A stretch of DNA of 64,000 nucleotides from NCBI RefSeq assembly GCF_004193175.1, contig NZ_SAUH01000001.1:4683501-4747500 (forward strand), in the 5' to 3' direction. Each line of letters begins with the position of its first letter. Positions within the stretch are counted from its first letter, which is position 1. A program made the position numbers and the translations under genes. This DNA comes from Streptomyces sp. RFCAC02. GTDB taxonomy: Bacteria; Actinomycetota; Actinomycetes; Streptomycetales; Streptomycetaceae. The notes beneath the pieces were generated by a model, which saw only the letters and a program-made list of their open reading frames with translations, was not told the origin of the DNA and made no database searches. Shown here piece by piece: positions 10,099 through 19,147 of the stretch.

Positions 10099-10284
10099 CT
10101 AGCGCGTGACCTTGCCCGCCTTGATGCACGAGGTGCAGGCGTTCAGGCGCTTCGGCGTCCCGTTCACCACGGCACGCACCCGCTGGATGTTGGGGTTCCA
10201 ACGGCGGGGGGTGCGGCGGTGAGAGTGGGAGATGCTGTTGCCGAAGCCCGGCCCCTTGCCGCAGACGTCGCAGTTGGCAGCCAC
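10099..10284 (-). CDS. rpmB: 50S ribosomal protein L28 (zinc-binding form)
   Basis: A 61-residue ribosomal protein beginning [15 protein letters not shown]. It keeps both cysteine pairs (CDVC and CTSC), so it is the zinc-containing C+ paralogue rather than the C- form induced under zinc limitation. It stands alone on the minus strand, away from the other ribosomal genes in this window, and is divergent from the FakA-like gene. No Zur-type palindrome was recognised in the 276-base upstream region. Confidence 0.97.
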   Translation of the reverse strand: MAANCDVCGKGPGFGNSISHSHRRTPRRWNPNIQRVRAVVNGTPKRLNACTSCIKAGKVTR

Positions 10285-10560
10285 GGGTCACTCCAAAGAC
10301 GGGTCGCCACCGCGCAGGCGGGGCGACGTGAACGTACGCTCGGAAACCGGGATCTCGGAATCCCGGTGGGTCGACCCGACAGCCGGCCGGAGAATCGGCG
10401 ACAACATCGGGCAACCGGGGCAGCATACCCTGAAGGCTCCCGGGCAGGGAAATCGTGCCCCCGCCCGCCCACGGGCCGGTGGCCCGCGCACGGGAAGGCT
10501 TAAGCTGCACCCGCCGCCAGCCGCCGCGCCCCGTCGCCGTACCGCCAGGAGGAGGCCCAG

Positions 10561-12303
10561 GTGCCGCAACCGCTCGACGCCGAGGCGGTACGGCGCTGGT
10601 GCCGGTTCGCGCTCGACCTCCTCGGCCGGGACCGCGAGGAGATCGACGCCATCAATGTCTTCCCGGTCGCGGACGGCGACACCGGCACCAACCTCTACCT
10701 CACCGCCGAGTCCGCCGCGCAGGCCGTGGCCGCGGCCGGCAGCGGGGGGCCGACGCTCGGCGAGGCGATACGCGCGATGGCCCACGGCGCGCTCATCGGC
10801 GCCCGGGGCAACTCGGGGACCATCCTCGCCCAACTGCTGCGCGGCATGGCCGACGTCCTCGCCGCCACCCCCGAGCCGGCCGGCGCCGACGCCCTGCGCC
10901 GCGCGCTGCGCCGGGCCGCGACCTCGGCGTACGAGGCGGTCGCGCACCCCGTCGAGGGCACGATGCTGACCGTCGCCACGGCGGCCGCCGACGCCGCCGA
11001 GCAGGCCCCGGGCGGCCCCGCGGCCGTCGCGGCCGCCGCCTGCGCGGGCGCCCGTGGCGCCCTGGCCGGCACGCCGGAGCGGCTCGCCGTCCTCGCCGGT
11101 GCGGGCGTCGTGGACGCGGGGGGCCGCGGGCTCGTCGCCGTGCTCGACGCGCTCGACGCGGCCCTCTCCGGCCGCCCCCCGGTCCGCCGCGCGAGCGACC
11201 GGCGCCACCGGCCGGCCGGACCGGGCGAACGGCCCGCGCGCGCCCGTACGGCACGGGCGGACCCGCCGGCGGACGGGGAACAGCCGGCCGTGCCCGGGGT
11301 TTCCGGCTGCGCCGCGCCCCCCTGTGCGGGGCATTCCGGCGAGGACACCACGCGCACCGGTGCCCACGACCACGGCGCGCCGCCCCCGGCGGGCACCGGC
11401 CCCGCGTACGAGGTGATCTACCTCCTCGACGCCCCCGACGCCGCGGTCCCGGCCCTGCGCGCCCGCCTCGACGCGCTCGGGGACTCCCTCGTCGTCGTCG
11501 GCGGCGACGGGCTGTGGAACATCCACGTCCACACCGCGAGGCCCGGCGCCGCCGTCGAGGCCGGCATCGAGGCGGGCCGGCCGCACCGCATCGGGATCAG
11601 CGTGCTCACCCCGGCCCCAGGCGCCGGGACCGACCGCCGCGCGGCGCGGCGCGCGGTCGTGTCCGTCATGCCGGGCGACGGACTGGCCGGGCTGTGCGCC
11701 GAGGCGGGCGCGACCGCCCTCACCGTCCACCCGGGCGAGCCCCCGGGCGGCGCCGAACTGGCCGCCGCCGTCCTCGCCACCGGCGCGGCCGAAGTCGTGC
11801 TCCTGCCCAACGACGACGCCCTGTGGCACGCGGCCTCCGCGGCGGCGCAGCAGGCGCGCGCCGCGGGTGTCAGGGTCGCCGTCGTGCCCACGCGCTCGCC
11901 GGTCCAGGGCATCGCCGCGCTCGCCGTGCACGCGCCGGAGCGGCGTTTCGACGAGGACGTCGTCGCGATGACGGCCGCCGCCGGCGCGACCCGGTTCGGC
12001 GAGGTCGTGGTCGCCGAGCGCCAGGCGTGGACGATGGCCGGCATCTGCCAGGCGGGGGACGTGCTGGGCCTGGTCGACGGCGATGTCGCCGTCATCGGCG
12101 GCGACCCCGTGCAGGTCGCCGCGGACGTCGTGGAACGCATGCTGTCCGCGGGCGGTGAACTCGTCACCCTCGTCCTCGGCGCCGGCGCCCCGCCCGGCCT
12201 CGCGGCCCGCCTGTGCGAACAGGTCAGGCGCGGCCACCTCGGGGTCGACACCGTCGTCCACGAGGGGCGCCAGACCGTCCCGCTCCTCGTCGGCGTCGAA
12301 TGA
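10561..12303 (+). CDS. DAK2-domain protein, FakA-like fatty-acid kinase
   Basis: A 580-residue protein starting from a GTG at 10561 with AGGAGG upstream. Residues 1-200 form the DAK2/DhaL nucleotide-binding domain with the diagnostic DAINVFPVADGDTGTN motif, followed by an Ala/Pro/Arg-rich linker (about residues 215-280) and the FakA middle and C-terminal domains. FakA phosphorylates fatty acids presented by a DegV/FakB protein, feeding exogenous acyl chains into lipid synthesis. No FakB gene is next to it here. It lies 55 bases upstream of recG, an arrangement common in bacteria. Confidence 0.88.
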   Translation: MPQPLDAEAVRRWCRFALDLLGRDREEIDAINVFPVADGDTGTNLYLTAESAAQAVAAAGSGGPTLGEAIRAMAHGALIGARGNSGTILAQLLRGMADVLAATPEPAGADALRRALRRAATSAYEAVAHPVEGTMLTVATAAADAAEQAPGGPAAVAAAACAGARGALAGTPERLAVLAGAGVVDAGGRGLVAVLDALDAALSGRPPVRRASDRRHRPAGPGERPARARTARADPPADGEQPAVPGVSGCAAPPCAGHSGEDTTRTGAHDHGAPPPAGTGPAYEVIYLLDAPDAAVPALRARLDALGDSLVVVGGDGLWNIHVHTARPGAAVEAGIEAGRPHRIGISVLTPAPGAGTDRRAARRAVVSVMPGDGLAGLCAEAGATALTVHPGEPPGGAELAAAVLATGAAEVVLLPNDDALWHAASAAAQQARAAGVRVAVVPTRSPVQGIAALAVHAPERRFDEDVVAMTAAAGATRFGEVVVAERQAWTMAGICQAGDVLGLVDGDVAVIGGDPVQVAADVVERMLSAGGELVTLVLGAGAPPGLAARLCEQVRRGHLGVDTVVHEGRQTVPLLVGVE

Positions 12304-12358
12304 CACCGCGCGCCGCCGTGTCCGGCCCGCGCCGCGACTGTCGTACCCATGGTGTGCA

Positions 12359-14593
12359 ATGGGCCGTGTGACCGCGCTGTCCGAACCCCTGGCCAAAGTC
12401 GTCGGCGGCACCACCGCCAAGGTGATGGCCGCCCACCTCGACCTGCACACCGTCGGCGACCTGCTGCACCACTACCCGCGCCGCTACGCCGAGCGCGGCG
12501 AGCTGACGAGGCTCACCGACCTGCCGCTCGACGAGCACGTCACGGTCGTCGCCGAGATCGCCGACGCCCGCACGATGACGTTCAACCGGGGCCGCGGCCT
12601 GCGTCTGGAGGTCACCCTGACGGACGGCGGCGGCCGGCTGCAGATCGTCTTCTTCGGCGCCCGCGCCGTCCGCCACCACGAGAAGGTGCTGCTCCCGGGG
12701 CGCCGCGGCATGTTCGCGGGCAAGGTGGGTGTGTTCAACCGCAGGCTCCAGCTCTCCCACCCCGCCTACGAACTGCTGGACGAGGACAGCGGCACGGACG
12801 CCGTCGCCGAGTTCGCCGGGCGCCCGCTGCCCCTGTACCCCGCCTGCAAGCAGTTGGAGTCCTGGCGGCTCGCCAAGTCCGTCGGTGTCGTCCTCGACAC
12901 CCAGGAGGCCACCGGCTGGAGCGACCTCACCGACCCGCTGCCGCCCGCCCTGCGGGGGAAACGCGGGCTGGTCGCGCTGCCCGAGGCGTTCGAGAAGATC
13001 CACCGGCCGCGCTCCCGCGCCGAGATCGACGAGGCCCGTGCCCGCCTCAAGTGGGACGAGGCGTTCGTCCTGCAGGTCGCGCTCGCCCGGCGGCGCCACG
13101 CGACGGGCCAGCTCTCCGCCGTGCCGCGCCGCCCGGCGGCCGGCGGCCTGCTGGACGCGTTCGACGCCCGGCTGCCGTTCACCCTCACCGCGGGGCAGCG
13201 CCGTGTCGGCGACGAGATCTTCGCCGACCTCGCGGGCGACCACCCCATGCACCGCCTGCTCCAGGGCGAGGTCGGCAGCGGCAAGACGCTCGTCGCGCTG
13301 CGCGCCATGCTCGCCGTCGCCGACTCGGGCGGCCAGTCGGCGCTGCTCGCGCCCACCGAGGTCCTCGCGCAGCAGCACCACCGCTCGATCACCGCCATGC
13401 TCGGGGACCTCGCCGAGGGCGGTCTCCTCGGCGGCGACGAGCGCGGCACGCGGGTCGAGCTGCTCACCGGCTCCATGGGCGCGCCGGCCCGCCGCCGCGC
13501 GCTGCTGGCCGCCGCGACGGGCGAGGCCGGCATCGTCATCGGCACCCACGCCCTCATCGAGGACGCCGTCATGTTCCACGACCTCGGCCTGGTCGTCGTG
13601 GACGAGCAGCACCGCTTCGGCGTCGAGCAGCGCGACGCGCTCCGCGCCAAGGGCGAGCGGCCCCCGCACCTCCTCGTCATGACCGCGACCCCCATCCCGC
13701 GCACCGTCGCCATGACGGTCTTCGGCGACCTGGAGACCTCGGTCCTCGACGAGCTGCCGGCCGGCCGTTCGCCGATCGCCACGCACGTGGTGCCGGTCAG
13801 TGACAAGCCGCATTTCCTGACCCGCGCGTGGGAGCGGGTGCGGGAGGAGGTCGCCGCCGGCCACCAGGCGTACGTCGTCTGCCCCCGCATCGGCGACGAC
13901 GAGCGGGAGCGCGGCGCCGGCGGTGGCACGGGGGAGGCGGGTGCCGATGACGGGGACGGCGGCGACGGCGCCGAGCGCAGGCCCCCGCTGGCCGTCCTGG
14001 AGGTGGCGGAGCGCCTGTCCGCCGGCCCGCTCGCCGGGCTGCGCACGGCCGTCCTGCACGGCCGGCTCGCGCCCGATGCCAAGGACGACGTGATGCGGCG
14101 CTTCGCCGCCGGCGAGGTGGACGTCCTGGTCGCCACCACCGTCATCGAGGTCGGCGTCAACGTGCCCAACGCCACCGCGATGGTGATCATGGACGCCGAC
14201 CGGTTCGGCGTCTCGCAGCTGCACCAGCTCCGCGGCCGCGTCGGGCGCGGGGCGGCTCCGGGGCTGTGCCTGCTGGTGACCGACGCCGTGGAGGGCGGCG
14301 CGGCCCGTGCGCGGCTCGCCGCCGTGGCCGCGACCACGGACGGCTTCGAGCTGTCCCGCGTCGACCTCGAACAGCGCCGGGAGGGCGATGTCCTCGGCGC
14401 CGCCCAGTCGGGCGGCCGCAGCAGCCTGCGGATGCTCGCCGTCATCGACGACGAGGAGATCATCACGGAGGCCAGGGCCGAGGCGGTCGCGCTGGTGGCG
14501 CGCGACCCCGACCTGACCGGCGCCCCCGCCCTGCGCACCGCGCTCGACGCCCTGCTCGACGCGGGCCGCGAGGAATTCCTCGACAAGGGCTGA
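12359..14593 (+). CDS. recG: ATP-dependent DNA helicase RecG
   Basis: Branch-migration helicase that reverses stalled replication forks. The ATG at 12359 gives 744 residues starting MGRVTALSEPLAKVVGG; the GTG three codons on is an alternative, and neither has a clear ribosome-binding site. An N-terminal wedge/OB domain (about 1-260) is followed by the helicase core: Walker A GEVGSGKTLVALRAML, DEQH box VVDEQHRFGVEQR, and motifs V-VI in VIEVGVNVPNATAMVI and QLRGRVGRG. A short low-complexity insertion of Gly/Asp/Glu near residue 520 is absent from most RecG proteins. Confidence 0.96.
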   Translation: MGRVTALSEPLAKVVGGTTAKVMAAHLDLHTVGDLLHHYPRRYAERGELTRLTDLPLDEHVTVVAEIADARTMTFNRGRGLRLEVTLTDGGGRLQIVFFGARAVRHHEKVLLPGRRGMFAGKVGVFNRRLQLSHPAYELLDEDSGTDAVAEFAGRPLPLYPACKQLESWRLAKSVGVVLDTQEATGWSDLTDPLPPALRGKRGLVALPEAFEKIHRPRSRAEIDEARARLKWDEAFVLQVALARRRHATGQLSAVPRRPAAGGLLDAFDARLPFTLTAGQRRVGDEIFADLAGDHPMHRLLQGEVGSGKTLVALRAMLAVADSGGQSALLAPTEVLAQQHHRSITAMLGDLAEGGLLGGDERGTRVELLTGSMGAPARRRALLAAATGEAGIVIGTHALIEDAVMFHDLGLVVVDEQHRFGVEQRDALRAKGERPPHLLVMTATPIPRTVAMTVFGDLETSVLDELPAGRSPIATHVVPVSDKPHFLTRAWERVREEVAAGHQAYVVCPRIGDDERERGAGGGTGEAGADDGDGGDGAERRPPLAVLEVAERLSAGPLAGLRTAVLHGRLAPDAKDDVMRRFAAGEVDVLVATTVIEVGVNVPNATAMVIMDADRFGVSQLHQLRGRVGRGAAPGLCLLVTDAVEGGAARARLAAVAATTDGFELSRVDLEQRREGDVLGAAQSGGRSSLRMLAVIDDEEIITEARAEAVALVARDPDLTGAPALRTALDALLDAGREEFLDKG

Positions 14594-14792
14594 GCCCGTC
14601 CCGGCGCCCCGGATGCCGGGAAGGGCGGGCCGGACGGCTCTCCGCTCGTCGCGAAGGCCGCCGACGCCGCCCTCTTCCCGGCCCTCGGACGGGGGCGGCG
14701 GTATGGGTCTCGCCGGGTCCCCGATCCCGCCGCGAAGGGCCGTTCCTGAGCGCATGGGGAAGCCCCCGGCGGGGCGTCTGACGACCCGTCAA

Positions 14793-14815
14793 TTGTCAGT
14801 GGTGCCTGCGAGAAT
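14793..14815 (+). promoter_or_regulatory. RecA-independent DNA-damage-type promoter (PafBC/RecA-NDp-like)
   Basis: TTGTCAGTG (14793-14801), eight bases, then GAGAAT (14810-14815). This matches the published actinobacterial consensus TTGTCRGTG-N8-TANNNT except for the first -10 base. It places the transcript start near 14822, upstream of the ATG at 14877, and rules out the ATG at 14814 as the translation start. Confidence 0.65.
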
Positions 14816-14876
14816 GGACTCAGTCCGGGGCGATCCAACCGGGGTCGCACCGGCCGGACCACAGGGGGTTGCCCGC

Positions 14877-15395
14877 ATGGCATTCCGCCACATCAACGAA
14901 CTGCCGCTCGGCGACAAGGTCTTCCGCATCGAGCTGGCCAGCGACGACGACATCACCGTGACCCTGACCCTGACCGGCTGGCGCGAGGCGCTGCCGGAGG
15001 TCCCGCTCGCCTCCGGCTCGCTGACCATGCCGCTCGCCGACGTCCCCACCCTCCGCATCGCCCTCAACCGGGGGCTGCGCGCCCTCGCGCTGGCGGCGGA
15101 CGTGTCCGAGCCCATCCCCGACCGCGACATCCTGCGGGAGCTGTTCCCCGGCCACGGCGCGCCCTGGATCCCCCAGCACGAGGAGGACCTCACCCGCCGC
15201 TTCCACGGCGGCGAGACCATCGCGCGCATAGCCGCCCGCTTCGGCCGCACCCCCGACTCCGTGCGGACGAAGCTCCGCGAGCTGGGCCACGACCCGCGCC
15301 GCCCGGAGTACTGCCCGCCCGACGGCTGCCTGTCCTGGTCCCGCTACGTGTCCCCGGCGCTCGTCGGCTCCGCGGGCGAGGCGGCGGCGGACTGA
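14877..15395 (+). CDS. Conserved Streptomyces protein with C-terminal helix-turn-helix-like segment
   Basis: A 172-residue protein starting MAFRHINELPLGDKVFR. Residues 1-95 look like an alpha/beta domain. Residues about 98-140 (GETIARIAARFGRTPDSVRT) resemble a homeodomain-like helix-turn-helix of the kind found in resolvases and sigma region 4, so it may bind DNA. The start is set by the promoter at 14793-14815 and a G-rich ribosome-binding site (AGGGGG) before the ATG at 14877. Its position after recG, together with the damage-type promoter, suggests a link with DNA repair, but no specific function is recognised. Confidence 0.8.
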   Translation: MAFRHINELPLGDKVFRIELASDDDITVTLTLTGWREALPEVPLASGSLTMPLADVPTLRIALNRGLRALALAADVSEPIPDRDILRELFPGHGAPWIPQHEEDLTRRFHGGETIARIAARFGRTPDSVRTKLRELGHDPRRPEYCPPDGCLSWSRYVSPALVGSAGEAAAD

Positions 15396-15401
15396 CGGCC
15401 C

Positions 15402-15432
15402 CCGGCCGCCGGCGCCCGCCGCCGGCGGCCGG
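15402..15432 (+). terminator. Hairpin terminator after the helix-turn-helix gene
   Basis: A perfect 12-bp G/C stem (15402-15413 with 15421-15432) and a seven-base loop lie immediately after the stop codon at 15395. Confidence 0.75.
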
Positions 15433-15558
15433 ACGTGTCCGGTTATCGCTCCGCCCCCGGGCCACTTTCCGCGAAGCGGCTCCCGGGGGCGGCGCCTCGG
15501 CGCTACGGTGTCCCGCCCAGGCGCGGTCACAGGAGAGCGGCACCCCGGGAGGACGCAC

Positions 15559-16008
15559 ATGACCGATCAGCCGGAGGCCCTGCCGGGCGGCGACGTGCCG
15601 TCGGCCGAGGAGCTCGAGTGGCTGGTCCACGGCGGGCCGCCGGCCCCCGTGCCCGGCCGGCGCACCTACCCGGGCCGGGACTCGTCCGACCACGCCCGGC
15701 GCCTCCTGCGCCGCGCCGTCAACGCCGACCGCCCCGGTGAGGAGACCCTCCGTCTGCTCGCCGCCGCCCGCGGCTACCTCATCGAGCGCGTGCCCGATCC
15801 GGCCGTGCGGCCGGTCGGCCGCGCCTGGTGCTCCGTCTACGCGCACGCCTTCCTCCTCGCCGACGACAGCGAGCTGTGCCTCTACGAACTGGAGCACGAC
15901 CACACCCCCGACGGCCGCCTCGTCTGCGAGGTGTACCCGGACCGGCGCGCCGCCGGGCTCGCCGCCCGCCGCCACACCGGCCGGCCCGAGGGCGGCCCCT
16001 CCGTCTGA
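15559..16008 (+). CDS. Conserved hypothetical protein of Streptomyces
   Basis: A 149-residue protein starting MTDQPEALPGGDVPSAEE, with GGAGG six bases before the ATG. The middle part (HARRLLRRAVNADRPGEETL and the following helix) and the C-terminal half (SVYAHAFLLADDSELCLYEL) look like a compact soluble alpha/beta domain. No signal peptide, membrane span or catalytic motif is visible. It resembles small Streptomyces-restricted DUF proteins (possibly DUF6227), but I cannot confirm the family. It stands alone between two terminator-like regions and before rsmD. Confidence 0.78.
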   Translation: MTDQPEALPGGDVPSAEELEWLVHGGPPAPVPGRRTYPGRDSSDHARRLLRRAVNADRPGEETLRLLAAARGYLIERVPDPAVRPVGRAWCSVYAHAFLLADDSELCLYELEHDHTPDGRLVCEVYPDRRAAGLAARRHTGRPEGGPSV

Positions 16009-16095
16009 CCCGCCCCGCCGCGTTCCGGCGGGTTTGTATAGCGTGGGGGAGTACGGCCGAGCAGGCGCCCACGGAACCACACTGCGAGGACCCCC

Positions 16096-16683
16096 ATGAC
16101 CCGCGTCATCGCCGGGACCGCCGGCGGGCGGCGGCTGGCCGTGCCGCCGGGCGGCGGTACCCGGCCGACCTCCGACCGGGCGCGGGAGGGGCTGTTCTCC
16201 ACCTGGAGCGCCCTCTCCGGCCCGCTCGCCGGGGCGCGCGTCCTCGACCCGTACGGCGGCTCGGGCGCCGTCGGTCTGGAAGCCCTCTCCCGCGGGGCCG
16301 CGCACGCCCTGCTCGCCGAGTCCGACCCGCGGGCCGCCCGCACGATCCGGGCCAACATCCGCGCCCTCGGCCTGCCCGGTGCCGACCTGCGCCCCGTCCG
16401 CGCCGAGCAGCTCGCCGCCGGGCCGCCGCCGGGCGACCCGTACGACCTGGTCTTCCTCGATCCGCCGTACGCCGTCACCGACGCCGACCTGCGTGCCCTC
16501 CTGCTCGCCCTGCGCGCCAACGGCTGGCTCGCGCCCGGCGCGCTCGCCACCGTGGAGCGCAGCACCCGCGGCGGCGCGTTCGGCTGGCCCGACGGCTTCG
16601 AGGAGCTGCGTTCGCGCCGCTACGGCGAGGGAACGCTCTGGTACGGCCGGACCACCGGCCCCGACGCAGGCGGCCGGGTGTGA
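16096..16683 (+). CDS. rsmD: 16S rRNA (guanine(966)-N2)-methyltransferase
   Basis: Methylates G966 of 16S rRNA using S-adenosylmethionine. The 195-residue product opens MTRVIAGTAGGRRLAVPPG, has the SAM-binding LDPYGGSGAVGLEALSRGA loop (the family norm is LDLFAGSGALG, so two residues differ) and the catalytic FLDPPYAV motif. The ATG at 16096 follows a GAGGA site. The last codon region overlaps an alternative in-frame GTG of coaD, so rsmD and coaD are tightly coupled, as in most actinobacteria. Confidence 0.94.
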   Translation: MTRVIAGTAGGRRLAVPPGGGTRPTSDRAREGLFSTWSALSGPLAGARVLDPYGGSGAVGLEALSRGAAHALLAESDPRAARTIRANIRALGLPGADLRPVRAEQLAAGPPPGDPYDLVFLDPPYAVTDADLRALLLALRANGWLAPGALATVERSTRGGAFGWPDGFEELRSRRYGEGTLWYGRTTGPDAGGRV

Positions 16684-16709
16684 CCGGCCGCGAACACGAG
16701 GAGAAAGCG

Positions 16710-17189
16710 TTGCGCCGCGCAGTCTGTCCCGGGTCCTTCGACCCCGTCACCCTCGGGCACCTCGACATCGTGGCCCGCGCCTCCCGGCTCTACGACGTCG
16801 TGCACGTCGCCGTGATGGTCAACACGTCGAAGCGCGGCCTGTTCGACGTCGACGAGCGCATCGCCCTCATCGAGGAGTGCACCGCCGAGTACGACAACGT
16901 GATCGTGGAGTCCTTCCACGGCCTGCTGGTGGACTACTGCAAGCAGCGCGAGATCCCCGCCATCGTCAAGGGCCTGCGCGCCGTCAGCGACTTCGACTAC
17001 GAACTCCAGATGGCCCAGATGAACAACGGCCTCTCCGGCGTCGAGACGCTCTTCATCCCCACCAACCCGGTGTACAGCTTCCTGTCGTCGAGCCTCGTCA
17101 AGGAGGTCGCGGCCTGGGGCGGGGACGTGTCCCACCTCGTGCCGGGGCCCGTGCTCGACGCCCTGCGGGGCAGGCTCGACCGCCGCTGA
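16710..17189 (+). CDS. coaD: Phosphopantetheine adenylyltransferase
   Basis: Transfers AMP to 4'-phosphopantetheine, the penultimate step of coenzyme A synthesis. It starts at a rare TTG (16710) preceded by GAGGAG, giving 159 residues, the family length, with the N-terminal RRAVCPGSFDPVTLGHLDI nucleotide-binding motif directly at the start. An in-frame GTG at 16680 would add ten residues and overlap the rsmD stop. The C-terminal SFLSSSLVKEVAAWGGDVS motif is complete. Confidence 0.95.
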   Translation: MRRAVCPGSFDPVTLGHLDIVARASRLYDVVHVAVMVNTSKRGLFDVDERIALIEECTAEYDNVIVESFHGLLVDYCKQREIPAIVKGLRAVSDFDYELQMAQMNNGLSGVETLFIPTNPVYSFLSSSLVKEVAAWGGDVSHLVPGPVLDALRGRLDRR

Positions 17190-17247
17190 GCCGCCGTGCG
17201 CCCCCGCCGCGCCGGGCAATGGCGCACCGCCGCGCGCGGGTTGGCCG

Positions 17248-17253
17248 TACAGT
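17248..17253 (+). promoter_or_regulatory. Candidate -10 element for a leaderless SepIVA-like transcript
   Basis: TACAGT seven bases before the GTG at 17261, with no intervening ribosome-binding site. Confidence 0.45.
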
Positions 17254-17260
17254 CGCACCT

Positions 17261-18325
17261 GTGGACGTGAACCAGAAACTGGACGAGATCGTCGCCGCGG
17301 TGCGCGGCGCCAAGGGCATGCCCATGTCGGCGTCGTGCGTCATCAACCGCTCCGACCTGCTCGCACGGCTCGACGAGGTGCGCGCGGCGCTGCCGGGCTC
17401 GCTCGCCCAGGCGCAGGAGGTCCTCGGAGACCGGGAGGCCGTCGTCGCCGACGCCCAGCAGGAGGCCCGCCGCATCGTCGAGGCGGCGCACGCGGAGCGC
17501 GGATCGCTGGTCGATGGCACCGAGATCGTCCAGCAGGCGCAGAACGAGGCGGCCCGCATCCTCGCCGAGGCCCGGCAGGAGGCCGCCGAGGTCAAGGCCG
17601 AGGCCGACGACTACGTGGACAGCAAACTGGCCAACTTCGAGGTCGTCCTCGGCAAGACCATCGGCTCGGTCGACCGTGGCCGCGACAAGCTGCTCGGCGA
17701 CCCCGACCGCGGCGACGCCCGGGAGCTGCTCGCCAACGCCGACGCCTACATCGAGGCGCAGTTCGGCGCCATCCAGGCCGTGCTGAACAAGACCCTCGAA
17801 GCGGTGGGGCGCGGCCGGCAGAAGCTGACCGGCCACCGGCCCATCGACGAACTCGCCGAGCACGTCGCCGCACAGGAGGCCATGGAGGCGGCGCAGGGCG
17901 AGCAGACCCGCTCCGCCGCGTTCTTCGAGCAGCAGGCCGAGCAGGACACCTACGGCTACCTCGGCCTGCAGCAGCCCGAACCGCAGCACGACCCCGAGCC
18001 CGCCGCCGCGGCCGCGGCCGCGGGCTACGATCCGTCCGCCACCGGCTCGTTCCCCGCCCAGTCCGGCGGCTACGGCGCGCAGGACCCCGGCGGCTACGCC
18101 CAGGGCGACCCCTACAGCACCGGCGGCCAGTACGGCGGCGACAGCGGCTACTCCTACGGGCAGGAGGACTACGGTTCCGGCGCCTACCCGCAGCAGACCG
18201 CGTACTCCTCCGACGCCGGGTACGGCTACCAGCAGCAGCCCACCGTCCTGGACGAGACGAGCCTGTTCGACACGAGCATGATCGACGCCGAGCAGCTACG
18301 GCGGTACCAGGAGGGCCGCCAGTAG
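17261..18325 (+). CDS. SepIVA/DivIVA-like coiled-coil protein with a Tyr/Gly/Gln-rich tail
   Basis: A 354-residue protein from a GTG at 17261 (VDVNQKLDEIVAAVRGAKG). Residues about 20-215 are a long heptad-repeat coiled coil rich in Ala, Glu and Arg. Residues about 225-330 are low complexity, with many Tyr-Gly, Gly-Gly and Gln repeats such as GGYGAQDPGGYAQGDPY. A conserved short tail ends in MIDAEQLRRYQEGRQ. It sits between coaD and the yceD-rpmF-rnc-mutM operon, the same neighbours as mycobacterial sepIVA, a DivIVA-domain septation factor. Homology to SepIVA is therefore likely from synteny and architecture, and a role in cell-envelope growth or septation is inferred. Confidence 0.78.
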   Translation: MDVNQKLDEIVAAVRGAKGMPMSASCVINRSDLLARLDEVRAALPGSLAQAQEVLGDREAVVADAQQEARRIVEAAHAERGSLVDGTEIVQQAQNEAARILAEARQEAAEVKAEADDYVDSKLANFEVVLGKTIGSVDRGRDKLLGDPDRGDARELLANADAYIEAQFGAIQAVLNKTLEAVGRGRQKLTGHRPIDELAEHVAAQEAMEAAQGEQTRSAAFFEQQAEQDTYGYLGLQQPEPQHDPEPAAAAAAAGYDPSATGSFPAQSGGYGAQDPGGYAQGDPYSTGGQYGGDSGYSYGQEDYGSGAYPQQTAYSSDAGYGYQQQPTVLDETSLFDTSMIDAEQLRRYQEGRQ

Positions 18326-18342
18326 CGCGGGGGAGCCGCCGA

Positions 18343-18372
18343 TTGGGTGCCGGGCGGGCCGTGGCGTATGCT
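18343..18372 (+). promoter_or_regulatory. Candidate promoter of the yceD-rpmF-rnc-mutM operon
   Basis: TTGGGT (18343-18348) and TATGCT (18367-18372) with an 18-base spacer, about 90 bases before the yceD ATG. Confidence 0.45.
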
Positions 18373-18464
18373 GGCCCTTCGGCCGCGGCACCCCGTGTGA
18401 TCGCGGCTGCCCGCCCGGCCCCTCGGCGAGAGGCCGGCGCGCACGGCGACCGCGCAGCCACCCC

Positions 18465-19145
18465 ATGAGAAAGCAGAAAGCCCTGAACGCCCCCCTGGAC
18501 CACCGTGCCCCGCTCGTGTTCGACACACGGGAGCTGGGGCGGCGTCCCGGTGCCATGAAACGGGTCTCGCGCACCGTTCCGGCGCCGGCCGACCTCGGTG
18601 ATGTCGAGGTCGTCGGGGTGCCCGAGGGCGAGCCGGTCGAGGTGGAGCTGCGCCTCGAGTCCGTCATGGAGGGCGTGCTCGTGACCGGGACCGCCCGCGC
18701 GCCGCTGGCGGGGGAGTGCGTAAGGTGTCTGGAGCCGCTGACCGACGAGGTCGCGGCGGACTTCCAGGAGATGTTCTCGTACCCCGAGTCGGAGGGGCAC
18801 GGCCGCCGTCCGGCGGACACCCCCGACGACGAGGGGGACGAGGAGACGCTGTACCTCCAGGCCGACCTGTTCGACCTCGAACCGGTGCTGCGCGACGCGG
18901 TGGTGCTCTCACTGCCGCTGCAGCCGGTGTGCCGGGAGGACTGCCCGGGGCTGTGTCCCGAGTGCGGTGCGCCGCTCGCGGCCGATCCGGAGCACGGGCA
19001 CGACGAGCCCGTCGACATCCGGTGGGCGGCACTGCGGGATTTCGCCGGTCCGCCCGAGGGGGCGGACGGCCCCGCGGGGCAGGACCAGCAGGACATGCAA
19101 GACAAGGCACCCCGCGGGAGCGGGGACGGATCACAGGAGAAGTAG
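18465..19145 (+). CDS. yceD: YceD/DUF177 family protein
   Basis: A 226-residue member of the YceD (DUF177) family, which lies upstream of rpmF in most bacteria and is implicated in 23S rRNA maturation and accumulation. A CX2C-type metal-site pair is seen in [10 protein letters not shown] and again in [14 protein letters not shown]. The ATG at 18465 is followed by the conserved [13 protein letters not shown] segment. The C-terminal 35 residues are a polar Gln/Asp-rich tail. The stop is two bases before the rpmF start, so the two genes are coupled. Confidence 0.93.
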   Translation: MRKQKALNAPLDHRAPLVFDTRELGRRPGAMKRVSRTVPAPADLGDVEVVGVPEGEPVEVELRLESVMEGVLVTGTARAPLAGECVRCLEPLTDEVAADFQEMFSYPESEGHGRRPADTPDDEGDEETLYLQADLFDLEPVLRDAVVLSLPLQPVCREDCPGLCPECGAPLAADPEHGHDEPVDIRWAALRDFAGPPEGADGPAGQDQQDMQDKAPRGSGDGSQEK

Positions 19146-19147
19146 CC

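Noticed and set aside
12349..12361. ATG at 12349 as an alternative recG start
   Set aside because: It is in a different frame from the helicase; the ATG at 12359 is in frame.
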